From positions 1 to 20,031 of the forward strand of contig LLEY01000343.1 of NCBI GenBank assembly GCA_001414485.1: a stretch of DNA of 20,031 bases, in the 5' to 3' direction. Shown here piece after piece: positions 1 through 8,666 of this stretch; position 1 is the stretch's first letter, and every line of letters begins with the position of its first letter. The notes under the pieces are model-generated. The model was given only the letters and a program-made list of their open reading frames with translations, was not told the origin of the DNA and did no database searches. The position numbers were made by a program, and so were the translations under genes. The stretch comes from Calycina herbarum (taxonomy: Eukaryota > Ascomycota > Leotiomycetes > Helotiales > Pezizellaceae).

Positions 1-125
1 AAAGTTTTAATTTTGAAATTTTTAATCAACAATTCGTGAAGATATTAAAATGTCAAAATCGCGATTTTAGGTGTGTTTTCAGTTGGCCGGTTCGCTTGTT
101 TGGCCGGTTCGCTATACATGCACGT
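1..125 (-). mobile_element. Probable 5' end of a second Fot1/pogo-like element, nested in the first
   Basis: Positions 83-129 repeat exactly, in the same orientation, the outer end of the neighbouring transposon (1229-1275). On the minus strand both copies are directly preceded by GCTA and then begin ACGTGCATG, which fits the TA target preference of Tc1/mariner/pogo elements. The sequence inward of the repeat (1-82) is AT-rich and differs from the interior next to the other copy, so this may be a non-autonomous derivative. Its other end lies left of the window. The repeat itself is seen directly; the nested insertion is inference. Confidence 0.45.
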
Positions 126-129
126 TAGC
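83..129. repeat. 47-bp perfect direct repeat, copy 1 (transposon terminal sequence)
   Basis: It is identical over 47 bp to 1229-1275 and in the same orientation. It contains two copies of GGCCGGTTCGCT spaced 17 bp apart, which could be transposase-binding repeats. It keeps several CpA sites although the adjacent transposase sequence has lost most of its own. Confidence 0.9.
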
Positions 130-1173
130 GTAGAAGGTAGGAAAGAAATTATCCTTAGTAATATAGATGATCTAAGCCTGTATTATATCTTTAATTTGTT
201 GACTATATGTTTTTTTTAAAGGGCTAAAACAGCCAACGTCGAGTAGCTAGAGTATATAAGAAGAATAAGCAGGTATACAAAGAGTAATAATATTATTTTC
301 CTTATAATATTCCTTAAACTCATTAGAGTAGTAGCTTTTATAGCCGTCGAGGACTAATAGGCAATAACCACTAATAAATCAGGACTTAGTATACTTCTTA
401 AAATGTTAAATCTAATCTATACTTTTCTTATTTATTGTCTAACCATTTTTAGTAACAGTAATTACCCAGTTAGGTGGAAATCTACTATTTTAGTACTAAG
501 AAACAAGATGATTTTTCACGGTAACAATTATAAATAGTAGAATACTCTAGCTTTAGGCATTAACCCCCTAGATTACTATAACCTATTCCCGATTGCTAAG
601 CTATACTCTTTTTACTCTTATATATCCTTCTAAGCTTATAATAACCATCGTAGTTAAGATAACGTCTATTATAAACCCGGTCTCGTCAAAGTTATAGATA
701 TCTATATCATAGATTCTGTACTTCGCTACTATGCTTCGTATAAGCTTAAACCAGCTACGAATGACTTCTAGGTCTTCGCACTTAGCTCTCTAGTAGTCGT
801 ATTTTCGTTAGAAGCATGTCTAGAGTTCTAGGCAGTGCTTAATAAAGTTAGAAGCCTAACGTGTCCTAACGTGTAGCGTGTTGCGTGCTTTAAGAAGTCG
901 ATTTGCTATATCCTCAACTATAGATATCCGTGGAGGAAATCCTTTAGTAGCTAGGTTGAGGATATGTTAAATAAGTACTGATTCCTCTAAGTTGTTTATT
1001 TTCTGTAAATTAGCTAGAATACCGTGTTATGAAGGTATACTAAGTAAACGTTGACCTAGCTTACAGTGATCTATAGAATAGGTCCTAGCCGTAGCTTGAG
1101 CACGTAAATTTGGGTCTTTTTGTATAGCCTGGATGGCTAAGACTAAGCGGCTTTCGTCATTTTTCTGAGGCAT
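126..1173 (-). pseudogene. Degenerate Fot1/pogo-like transposase (DDE)
   Basis: The ATG at 1173 opens with MPQKNDESRLVLAIQAIQ, close to the usual N-terminus of fungal Fot1/pogo transposases, which cut and paste the element using a DDD/DDE catalytic triad. The first catalytic block is preserved as NFDETGF at about 675-695. Further left come LLVLDGY (about 345-365, second Asp; the family has DGH) and LDVGCFSPLK (about 215-245, third Asp). The histidines of the DGHxSH and PHSSH blocks have become Tyr, and a stop replaces a conserved Gln just before LDVGCF, all explained by C-to-T changes. Other stops lie between the first two blocks. The frame is cut after FFPTFY by the nested repeat, well short of the usual C-terminus. 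Confidence 0.8.
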
Positions 1174-1273
1174 CGTTTGTTGTAGAGAAATTTAATATTT
1201 AACAGAGGTGTGGTGAGGGCGCGGGGTTTTGGCCGGTTCGCTTGTTTGGCCGGTTCGCTATACATGCACGTTA
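126..1273 (-). mobile_element. Fot1/pogo-like (Tc1/mariner superfamily) DNA transposon, RIP-damaged, 3' part missing
   Basis: The element reads leftward on the minus strand. Its 5' end at about 1271 carries a terminal sequence with an internal 17-bp-spaced repeat of AGCGAACCGGCC, followed by about 50 bp of leader and a transposase start at 1173. The coding part is AT-rich and full of TpA, and key histidine and glutamine codons have become tyrosine and stop codons, as expected from RIP. The C-terminal end of the transposase and the true 3' inverted repeat are absent; the reading frame runs into a second copy of the terminal repeat at about 125. The element is not expected to be active. Confidence 0.8.
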
Positions 1274-1275
1274 GC
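1229..1275. repeat. 47-bp perfect direct repeat, copy 2 (5' end of the transposon)
   Basis: This copy forms the outer 5' end of the transposon read on the minus strand, about 55 bp upstream of the transposase start codon. It is identical to 83-129. Inverted rather than direct copies would be expected at the two ends of a single intact element. Confidence 0.9.
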
Positions 1276-1683
1276 TTAGTATCGTTTAATATACTTTTAT
1301 GTATGGCACCGAGATGTTGCACGCTTTCCTGCTGTAATTCAAGAAGCACCCTATATTTACTTGCATTCGGGCGGAAGTGTGGTTCCTGTCGTGTCTTATA
1401 AGGTGTTGCGTTTTTCTTCTTCAAATGTGCTTTTGGCTTTTCGAGTATTTCCTTGGGGTGGTCCTCTACCTACCTACCCCTAGCTATCTTCGCACTTGCT
1501 ATTGCCAACAAGCAGTTACGTCATCAGTAAGGGAAAAATAGATTTTTTTCTTTTGGAGTATTGGTGGGGAGGTGATCGTACTTGCCAGTTCCGAGCACCT
1601 TTCTACTCTACTTTTTCTATTTTCTCTTTTGGAGAAGGAGCGATGGACTTTTTTTTTGTTTTGTCGGCACGTTCCAAGTCTTT

Positions 1684-1770
1684 GTCGTTCTTTCCGTTTT
1701 GGTTGACAAGCCGGAGTCTTTGGGAAGAACTCGGCTGTTTTTCCCTGGGTACTTTTGGGTTTTTTGTTTA
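1684..1770 (+). repeat. Diverged repeat, copy A
   Basis: It shares with copies B and C the ordered blocks GTCG[C/T]TCTTTC, then a TTGA-containing block, then AACTCGG, then a T/C-rich block ending TGGG. It is preceded by TTTTCTCTTTTGGA, which also precedes copy B (about 2050). The copy is heavily diverged and was recognised by eye. Confidence 0.45.
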
Positions 1771-2097
1771 CATGGATTGAAATTTCCATTCTTGCCTTGT
1801 ATCTCTGAGGCTATAGGATAAGAGAATGAACTCGTACAAATCGAGGGGTTTAAATTGACTTGCAGGTATATTAGCACCACACTCCCAGGTTAAACCCAAC
1901 CAACAACATTTCCCCATCGTGTAATGGCATGGCTGAAAAAGCATTTTAAGTGTACCTTTTCATCTTCGGATATATCTCATTTGCGTCTTGTTTTTCTTGG
2001 GATTTCCGTCAACGTGTTGGTAATGCAAATTTTGAGTATGCTTCACTTTTTCTCTTTTGGATAGGGGCGGTGAGGTGGAGTCGTTATGTGTTGTGTG

Positions 2098-2190
2098 AGA
2101 CCTCTTGGTCGCTCTTTCCATCTTTTATTGATATGCTTGGATTATTAAAGAGAACTCGGGTGCGCTTTCCTACTTATGGGATTTGTGCTG
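2098..2190 (+). repeat. Diverged repeat, copy B
   Basis: It lies about 420 bp downstream of copy A. Blocks shared with copy C are AGACCTC, GTCGCTCTTTC, TTTATTGA, AACTCGRG and TTATGGG, in the same order and at similar spacing. A GTGAGGTGGA block precedes both B and C. Confidence 0.5.
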
Positions 2191-2499
2191 CGAGTGTTTG
2201 GAGTCTGGTTCTTGACGTTCCATGTTTAAGCTCCTGTAGCTTGGGGGAGTAGACTTTGAAATTCGGGGGTCTCAGTGACTTAGTTGTATTCGCACCCCAA
2301 ACTTGGATGTACATATTACCTTCTCGTGGCGTTTTTGACTATGGGAAATTTGTCTTGAAATAGTTCATTGTCAACTATTCTCGCAGGCAATTCATCATGC
2401 AGGAGTCTGTAAACCTTCTTCGGGGTGAACCAAAAGTCCCCGCCTTCCCTTTATCTCCATGTGAGGTGGATTGTGGGATGATCGCGTGCGGTACAAGAC

Positions 2500-2592
2500 C
2501 TCGTCCCGTCGCTCTTTCTGTTTTTATTGACAGCCCCTGGCCACCGAGGACAACTCGAGCGCTCTTTGGTTATGGGTATTTTTGTGGAGGTA
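2500..2592 (+). repeat. Diverged repeat, copy C
   Basis: It lies about 400 bp downstream of copy B with the same ordered blocks. A possible further relic with GCCCC..TGG, GCGCT and TTATGGG occurs at about 5478-5530, but that match is weak. Confidence 0.5.
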
Positions 2593-3432
2593 AAACTTGT
2601 TTTCTACCTTCTATTTGGTGGGTTTTTTTCAAGTTGTGACAGGCCTGGGTGGGAGTATTTTGAATTGTACAATTGGGGGACTGGTGCTGTGCGTGTTGAG
2701 TGCACCTTTGTTGGCGTCCAATCTTGTATTGGCTCACTGTACTTGGTTAATACAATAGTAGTCGAGGCCTGTACTGAGATTTTCTATGGCTGTTCTGGGA
2801 TGACTTCCATCCTGGAGGGGACAAGGGATGGTTTTTCCAACCCGCCTTGGTCTACGAAATATTCTTCCGTGCACGGTTGAGCATTTATGCTTGAGGAATG
2901 GTTCTAGGCTTCAATTCATGTTAACGGTCTCGGCTTTGTATTTTTACTCTGGATTTTTATGCTCCTGGGGAGTAGAGGGAATCCATAGTTTTGCTGCGGT
3001 GGAGTCTGTAATTATGGTCTTGAACGAGCGTTTAATTGGGTGATGCTTTTCAATTGCGGCTCTCCCATCGACAATCTCAATTGAGTTGTCAATTGCCTCT
3101 TTGAACTTTCCCATCTCGCAATCCTTTGGTTGTCACTGTGTATTTTCAGGCATGAGATCGATGTTCATTTTGGTGGGGCTTGTTTCTGCTGAGGTCTTGC
3201 TGAGAGAAATGCCTGCCATTTCATTGTAACTTCTGCGATGACCAGTTCTCAAGATATTCATTTCAATTTAGGTATTCTCTAGAAGGCTTTTAGTGTAATT
3301 ATATATTTTTAACTATGATGTTGATTGTCAGGGCATTTTGGTAAGATCATATAGCGTTGCAAGTTCTGGTGCCTCTTCATTGAGGTCTGTAAGGTCTTAC
3401 AAGGGGGTCCTTACACATTCTTGCACTACTTC

Positions 3433-3919
3433 ATGATCGCATCGCTCTTGCTTCATCGAATAAACCACACCCTTGTCACCACTTTCTTTGAGGCAATGAT
3501 CTCATCTCAACATCTTGATGGTTCTTCAAAGGGTATTGTTGAGGGTCAAGAAAAGAAGACGGTCTTAATTCAAAAAGCTCGCGATGCCACTGTGTAACCT
3601 GGATCGAATGATTGTATCATCCGACATCTTTTTCCATTGAATATTTCGGTGGCAGTTGCGGTGCATGCCATATAGCCCCAACCTGGAATGCTTGAATTAT
3701 CCCAGTACCACGGCTTTGCTTCCGGAACTTCACAATATCACTGTGAAGCCTTTGATGACCACTGAAATGCGCAAGCTATTTGAACTATCGCATCGGCAGG
3801 GATCTGGTTTTATTCCAGGGCCATCGCAAATGGTTCTTGATGCCATCAATATAAAATTCTGGCCTCGATTTGAGTCACTCAAAAGTCATCAATCGGGCCC
3901 AGAGCTTCTGAGCTTTTGA
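3433..3919 (+). CDS. Hypothetical two-exon gene, 140 codons, tentative
   Basis: The frame starting at ATG 3433 is open to 3591. Splicing a 64-nt candidate intron at 3592-3655 (donor GTGTAA, acceptor GGTGGCAG) joins it in phase 0 to the frame ending at TGA 3917-3919, giving about 140 residues. The composition looks protein-like rather than repetitive, for example MRKLFELSHRQGSGFIPG in the second half. AAATAAAG directly after the stop could serve in polyadenylation. The frame is also open upstream to about 3354, just after a possible acceptor, so an upstream exon may exist. The donor is not the usual GTAAGT and no strong branch site is seen. I do not recognise the product. Confidence 0.33.
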
Positions 3920-4463
3920 AATAAAGTTTGCAGGGGTGTTGAGGGAAAGGGGTTGGGGTCCAGTGCAGACTCCCCTATTCCTTCCTCGTTACACCGCCGA
4001 GAAACCTTCCTTAAAAATTCATAAACCTTCATATTATTTGTATCATGCTATTCCTTTCGGGTTGCTGTTTTCTTTTCTCTCCATCTCCAATTTTTCTAAT
4101 ACCATTCAAACTCGTCGTTGTGTGCTTTTCGCACATCGTCGCCAACCGAGAATTTTGAGTTTGCGCTTGTCTCAATGCTTCATTTGTCGACGATATCATC
4201 CCAAAAATTGACTCCATGTAACATACAGAAGCTCCAATTCAAGCTGTCGATCGTGTACAATGAATCATCAACTTCGCTTTGCTCTGCGCCAGGAAAGAGT
4301 ACAAGAACTCTCCCTCCCCCCTTTCTTTTGCTCTCTTTTTCTTCTTTTTTTTCTTCAGCAGGCAGACGACGATTACTCCGACAGGGAAACACCATTGAAG
4401 TAACTCAAACACAACGACACTGTCTCAATATCTTCAAACCAATCCGAATTCGCTTCAATCACT
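3920..4463 (+). promoter_or_regulatory. Intergenic region with a pyrimidine-rich fungal leader
   Basis: The distal part holds no convincing gene. From about 4306 to 4365 there is a long C/T tract, followed by an A/C-rich stretch containing CAATATC and TCAATCACT immediately before the ATG at 4464. This is the usual look of a filamentous-fungal core promoter and 5' untranslated region. No clear TATA box was found. Confidence 0.45.
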
Positions 4464-4646
4464 ATGGCCGCTTCTCTGAAATCCAAAGATTCGTTTGATC
4501 GCGAGTTCCTCGCTCACGAACACGTTGGTAGAAAGCGTGATATATTGAAACAATGGTTGAAGATGTTGTTTTGCCTAGATCCCACTCCGACTGAGCGGGT
4601 CTCAGTGGACTGGAGGGCGCATTACGCCGCCAAAAGAGACGTTTAG
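4464..4646 (+). CDS. Small hypothetical protein, 60 codons
   Basis: The ATG lies in a good fungal context (CACTATGGCC) right behind the pyrimidine-rich leader. The predicted 60-residue product is charged, begins MAASLKSKDSFDREFLAHE and ends with a short basic segment (YAAKRDV). It has no signal peptide, no membrane segment and no motif I know. There is no obvious intron. It may be a genuine small gene or the surviving first exon of a longer one. A WR-containing segment (VDWRAHY) is loosely echoed by VDWRTGF in a frame at about 5075-5095, which may mean both come from a degraded local duplication. Confidence 0.4.
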   Translation: MAASLKSKDSFDREFLAHEHVGRKRDILKQWLKMLFCLDPTPTERVSVDWRAHYAAKRDV

Positions 4647-5055
4647 GAGGTCTTGAGGCAAACTTTCCTTTTGTCATTTGTATTTCAAGTCTTATACCTG
4701 CCCGAGGGTGATTCTCTGACCTCTGAATACCAGCGTGTTTTTGTTTCGCTTTCGGCGGCCTGTGTTTTTGGGGCGGGATGCTATTGACTCAACACCTGTA
4801 CTCGGTGCATCCTACGAACCTGGAAGTGGATTTTCCCATATCCATTTGTTAGAGCCAAGATTGAGTTGTAGATAGAATTTTGCTTTTTGGGTCTTTTCTG
4901 TACTTGGTGATTTTTTGCGGACTTGGTTGTTTTGGGACTTGTCTTTTTTTCCTTGCCTTTTTCAATTTCTCCATCCCTCAAAACATTTCACCCCCACCCT
5001 TGTATTTCTCACTCTCGAAATTCCAGTGTGCGAGTTGTGGGATATGAACTTCGCT

Positions 5056-5118
5056 CGCAGTATTAGGAATCGTGGAGGAGTTGATTGGAGGACAGGCTTT
5101 TGGCATAAGCGAATCTGG
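5056..5118 (+). repeat. Diverged local duplication, copy 1
   Basis: It shares CGCAGTATT, GGA[A/T]TCGTGGA and AGCGAATCTGG, in order, with 5241-5277, and has about 26 bp of extra sequence between the second and third blocks. Confidence 0.5.
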
Positions 5119-5240
5119 CTCAGAAGAAATGTTAGCGAATGAAGGGTGTCTTTTGCTGGAATTGAGTGTTGCTCTTCCTTCTTCATAAGCAGGTTTGAGA
5201 TTGGACAAGCGGAAGAGAAGTTCGAGCTTTGAAACTTGTG

Positions 5241-5277
5241 CGCAGTATTGGATTCGTGGAACAGAAAGCGAATCTGG
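5241..5277 (+). repeat. Diverged local duplication, copy 2
   Basis: This is a compact version of 5056-5118, with CGCAGTATT, GGATTCGTGGA and AGCGAATCTGG in the same order. Confidence 0.5.
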
Positions 5278-6676
5278 AGCTGGGGTGGAGATTACCAGAT
5301 GTTTGGCGGATAGTCTAAATGATGAATTACCTTTATTTTTCCTCTTGTGCAATTTGAAAACCTCAGGTAGGAGCGGGTTGTGGGAGATATCGAGGTGGAT
5401 ACTTGGGAGTTATGGATGTGAACCTGGAGTGGCGATCTGCAAATGGCGCCTTGCTTGAAGAATGGAGTGTTGTGTTTTGTCGGCCCCCTTGGAGAATTTG
5501 CTGCGCTGTTATGGGAGTGATGGGCTTGAAAAGGGCCTGCGAATTGGTTGGTTTCTGGGTATTTGGCGCTTGTGCAAGGTATTCGGTAATATTGGTAAAG
5601 CCGAGTCGAATGTTCGAAATTCGAAAAGACGTGCGTGGAGGAATGGATATGAAAATGATAGGTGACTAAGACCTGTCGAGTTGGGATGGAGATTAGCGAA
5701 TGTTGTTTTCGTTGAATGATCGTGCGGGTGTTGGCTCTACCTGCCAGGCATGTGTTCAAACCATCAGTATTGCATTGGAATGAAGGCTGGAAAATGGAGC
5801 CAAATTTAGTTCACGTTTCACCGTCTCTCGGGGATTGGGAAAGAGAGAGTTGGACCTTCTGTACTGTAGAGTTTCCAAGAGGTGCGGGACCCTTCGCTTA
5901 CGGGGTAGGTGTAGATGATGGAAAGTGGGCCGCATTCGATATAAGCACTTGGAATTGGGAAAATTGCCAGTGACGGTGAACCAAGCTCCAACGCTTCCAA
6001 CTTGAAAGATGGCTGGCAGTTCTGCGGAGGTAGGGTTTCCCGAAAACTTCCCCGAAAGGCAGTTGCGATTGGGAGGTGTGGTGGTCTTGGCAACGTGGGA
6101 AATGGATTTTGGAAAGGAGCTTTGGTTGTGATTAAGAACTGATTTGATGAATACTTTCCAACAAAGTGACAAGGTTGAGGTCCAACTTTAACTTTCATAG
6201 GTGTCGGGTCCTAGAGTGGTAATTGGAGCAAGCAATTCCAAAGGAGTTCTTGTTGCACATAGATTCCTGCCGGATATGAAACTTCTCGTTGACACTGCAA
6301 CGTTGCATCATTAAACATAAGTTCTAGTCTTGGTCTGTAGGTAGTGCTTAATAATCGTTGCAACTTGACATTCTTCTTTATTTTGGTGTGTATTGACTTC
6401 CTTCCTAATCCGGCGGCTTTCTGCCGTCTGTCACCGCCTTAGTTCATGGCAAAATCGCAAATGCCTCAAACCCCCTTTGAAGTAAGTTTTAATTGATGTA
6501 CACGAGATTCTCCAATCCTTTCTTCGATGACAAGGTCTAAATCCTGTTGAAAAAAGGCGTTTGGAGGGATGTCACCTAATTAAGTTCTTTCAGATCACTT
6601 GACTGGAACTAATCGCCCCTGGATTCGCTTAGCTTTGGAGAAAGCGTCTTAATAACATGATATACTGTGAGGTAGT

Positions 6677-8666
6677 TGCTGTCACTAGAGCACAAAGAAC
6701 CTGTGTGGTCTATCTCCTTTGAGTTGGCTCTCAGTTACAAGAGTACAATTATAAACTCCGAGACACGTTTACCCTCGTCAAAAATTCTAACTACGCAAGA
6801 TAAAAGACCTGATATCGCCAATTATATTACTTCTTTATCCCTACTAGACTTTCAGATACCAAGAAACTCCTTTAAAATGCCTCAACATACTGGTGAGCCA
6901 GAATCGGGGAAGTGGCCAAAAATGGCTGCTCTCCACTTTCAAATATACATGTCATCCCACCAGACTGACCAGAACAGCTTCTACCATGAAAGGAGCAACA
7001 TCGCAAAAACTTGTAGGGCTGGTCAATAATAGGTCTTCTTTCCGTAGTTTGTATCAAACTCTGGCTTATGTACCGGGAAATTGGGATTTGGCGGGGAGAA
7101 TTATTGTGCTAAAGATGGTCTGGTTTGGCATTGGGCTTTTTAAACCGTGGTTGTCGTAGGTTGAACTGTTTTTAGGGATTGTAGTTGGGTTGCTGGATTA
7201 GAAACTCGCTACTCTGGAGGTGTGTGAGATAAGGAAGAAACTCTCTACTGAAAACTCTTCTCTCTTGGAAACACCCCCACCCCCCCACACTATATAATTC
7301 CTCCTATTTCCCTCACTTACCTTCTGCTAATTTTCTTTAAGATGGCGTTTATAAGGGTCTTCTAAAATTCTTTTATGTTGATGTCTAGCCAACCCAAATA
7401 AAATAACGACTCGAAATGCCGATCAAACGGATTTTTAGCAAAGATTTCAACATCCGAAATACTGATGACGGGCACATGAAAGCACGGAAATATCATTTTG
7501 CCTTGACGTGACAGTTGATTTTGGGTTGATGGCTAATTGACTCTGGAACCGGAACCCAACACACATCCAATCTTACGCATCAAACTTGCTTGAATTTAGC
7601 TAGATTTACTCGTAATCTATACATAAAGAACCCTTTAATTATTTGCGATTTAGTTAACCAGCGCACTGTTTTAGAGAAGGGTGATAATCTGGGTACCCTC
7701 TTGACGTAATGACGTTCCTCTCTACGATTCGTGCAAATCTCACTTTTTCGATCTTGCCTTAATTCCTGAAAATATTTAGTTAGCACTTAACATACAAAGT
7801 GAGTAAAATTATCTGGAATTTAGTGTGGTGGTGAAGTGATTGTCGTCTACCAAACATATGTTTAGCGAGCTCATCTGTTCGGATCGAACCAATGGCGATT
7901 TATAATAAGAATAAAAAAGAATACTGCAATTCGAAAGCTCCATGCTAAGCGCGAACCTAAAGCATATCTCAATTCAAAGGTTGTGAAGGCAGACCTAGGC
8001 GAGTGGTCATAGCCGTCGTTTTCCAAAACCCCCCCGCGTCAATTTACCGACTTGATCTAAGAGAATGAGAATATTTAAAGTGTCATTGTCTCAACCATTT
8101 GAAACAACACCTCTTCATTACCCAACACACCTGTGATAATGAAATACATTACCCGAAACGGTCTGGAACAACGGGGAAATTTAGAGTTTCATTGTTCCAG
8201 CTACTTCGAATAATAAAGTTCGTTTTTCAGGAGGTTTGGGGTAATTGTGAGAGACGTAGGAAGCTGCAGAATTCAAGCTTCGGGCACTAGTGACTTGTAT
8301 ACGAAGTTTATAGATGTAAATAAGTATATTTAGTATTGTTATCCCGTGCAGAACCCCTATCATAACAATTGCCCCCGGCCAACCTCCCCAACATCCTCAG
8401 TTTTCTCAATATCCCCACTACCTGTCGAATTTTCATATTAAATCTCAATGCTTACTCCCATAATTTCCCCTTCGCAAACTCCTTTTTTCCCCCGCTATCA
8501 ACAAACAAATTCTCTCCTGCCGGCTTGATAGAATTCGTAACACTAAATGCACTAGAAAATACCACGCAGCCACATCTAAAATCCCAGAGTCTCCGAGGTA
8601 ATATTGGAGCCGGGATGCTTTTCTGGTGCGTAGTTGCTGTCTGCGTGGTGTTCCTCACCATATATC
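6677..8666. other. Gene-poor stretch
   Basis: An ATG-started frame at 6877-7029 (50 codons, beginning MPQHTGEPESGKWPKM) has reasonable codons but no other support. A promoter-like block at 7260-7345 is listed separately. At 8077-8215 two similar segments, GTGTCATTGTCTCAACCA and GTTTCATTGTTCCAGC, look like a small diverged duplication. The rest is AT-rich with no recognisable feature. Confidence 0.4.
7260..7345 (+). promoter_or_regulatory. Promoter-like block with a TATA box and C/T-rich leader, no gene behind it
   Basis: A C-rich tract is followed by TATATAATTCC at about 7290-7300, then C/T-rich sequence containing TGCTAATTTTC, and an ATG at 7342. That ATG opens only an 8-codon frame (7342-7365). 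The block could be the promoter of a gene that has since decayed, or of a spliced gene whose exons I could not recognise. Confidence 0.3.

Larger units (their letters stand above)
1276..3432. other. Non-coding or decayed stretch with diverged internal repeats
   Basis: No reading frame here is convincing. The frames that stay open are short, start at weak positions and are rich in Phe, Leu and Trp because the plus strand is T- and G-rich. The clearest structure is a trio of diverged copies at about 1684, 2098 and 2500, listed separately. A possible acceptor (ATATAG) at about 3353 leads into an open frame described under 3433-3919, so upstream exons of that gene could lie here, but I could not place them. 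Confidence 0.5.
4647..6676. other. Stretch without a supported gene
   Basis: Several frames are open on both strands but overlap one another, lack good start contexts and show no recognisable domain. The plus-strand frame 5716-5973 is Trp- and Gly-rich and has a real ATG, but nothing else supports it. A diverged local duplication is visible at 5056-5118 against 5241-5277, and a looser match (TGGRGATGGAGATTA-like) at about 5280 and 5685. The region may be a decayed gene or decayed repeats. Confidence 0.4.

Noticed and set aside
5292..6198. Long minus-strand frames opposite the T/G-rich plus strand (for example 5292-5759 and 5756-6172)
   Set aside because: They overlap each other and plus-strand frames and have no recognisable domain. 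They appear open only because the strand is pyrimidine-rich.
7870..7895. GGTTCGATCC-like T-loop on the minus strand, a possible tRNA
   Set aside because: The flanking bases do not form a T-stem or acceptor stem, and no A-box is present at the right distance.
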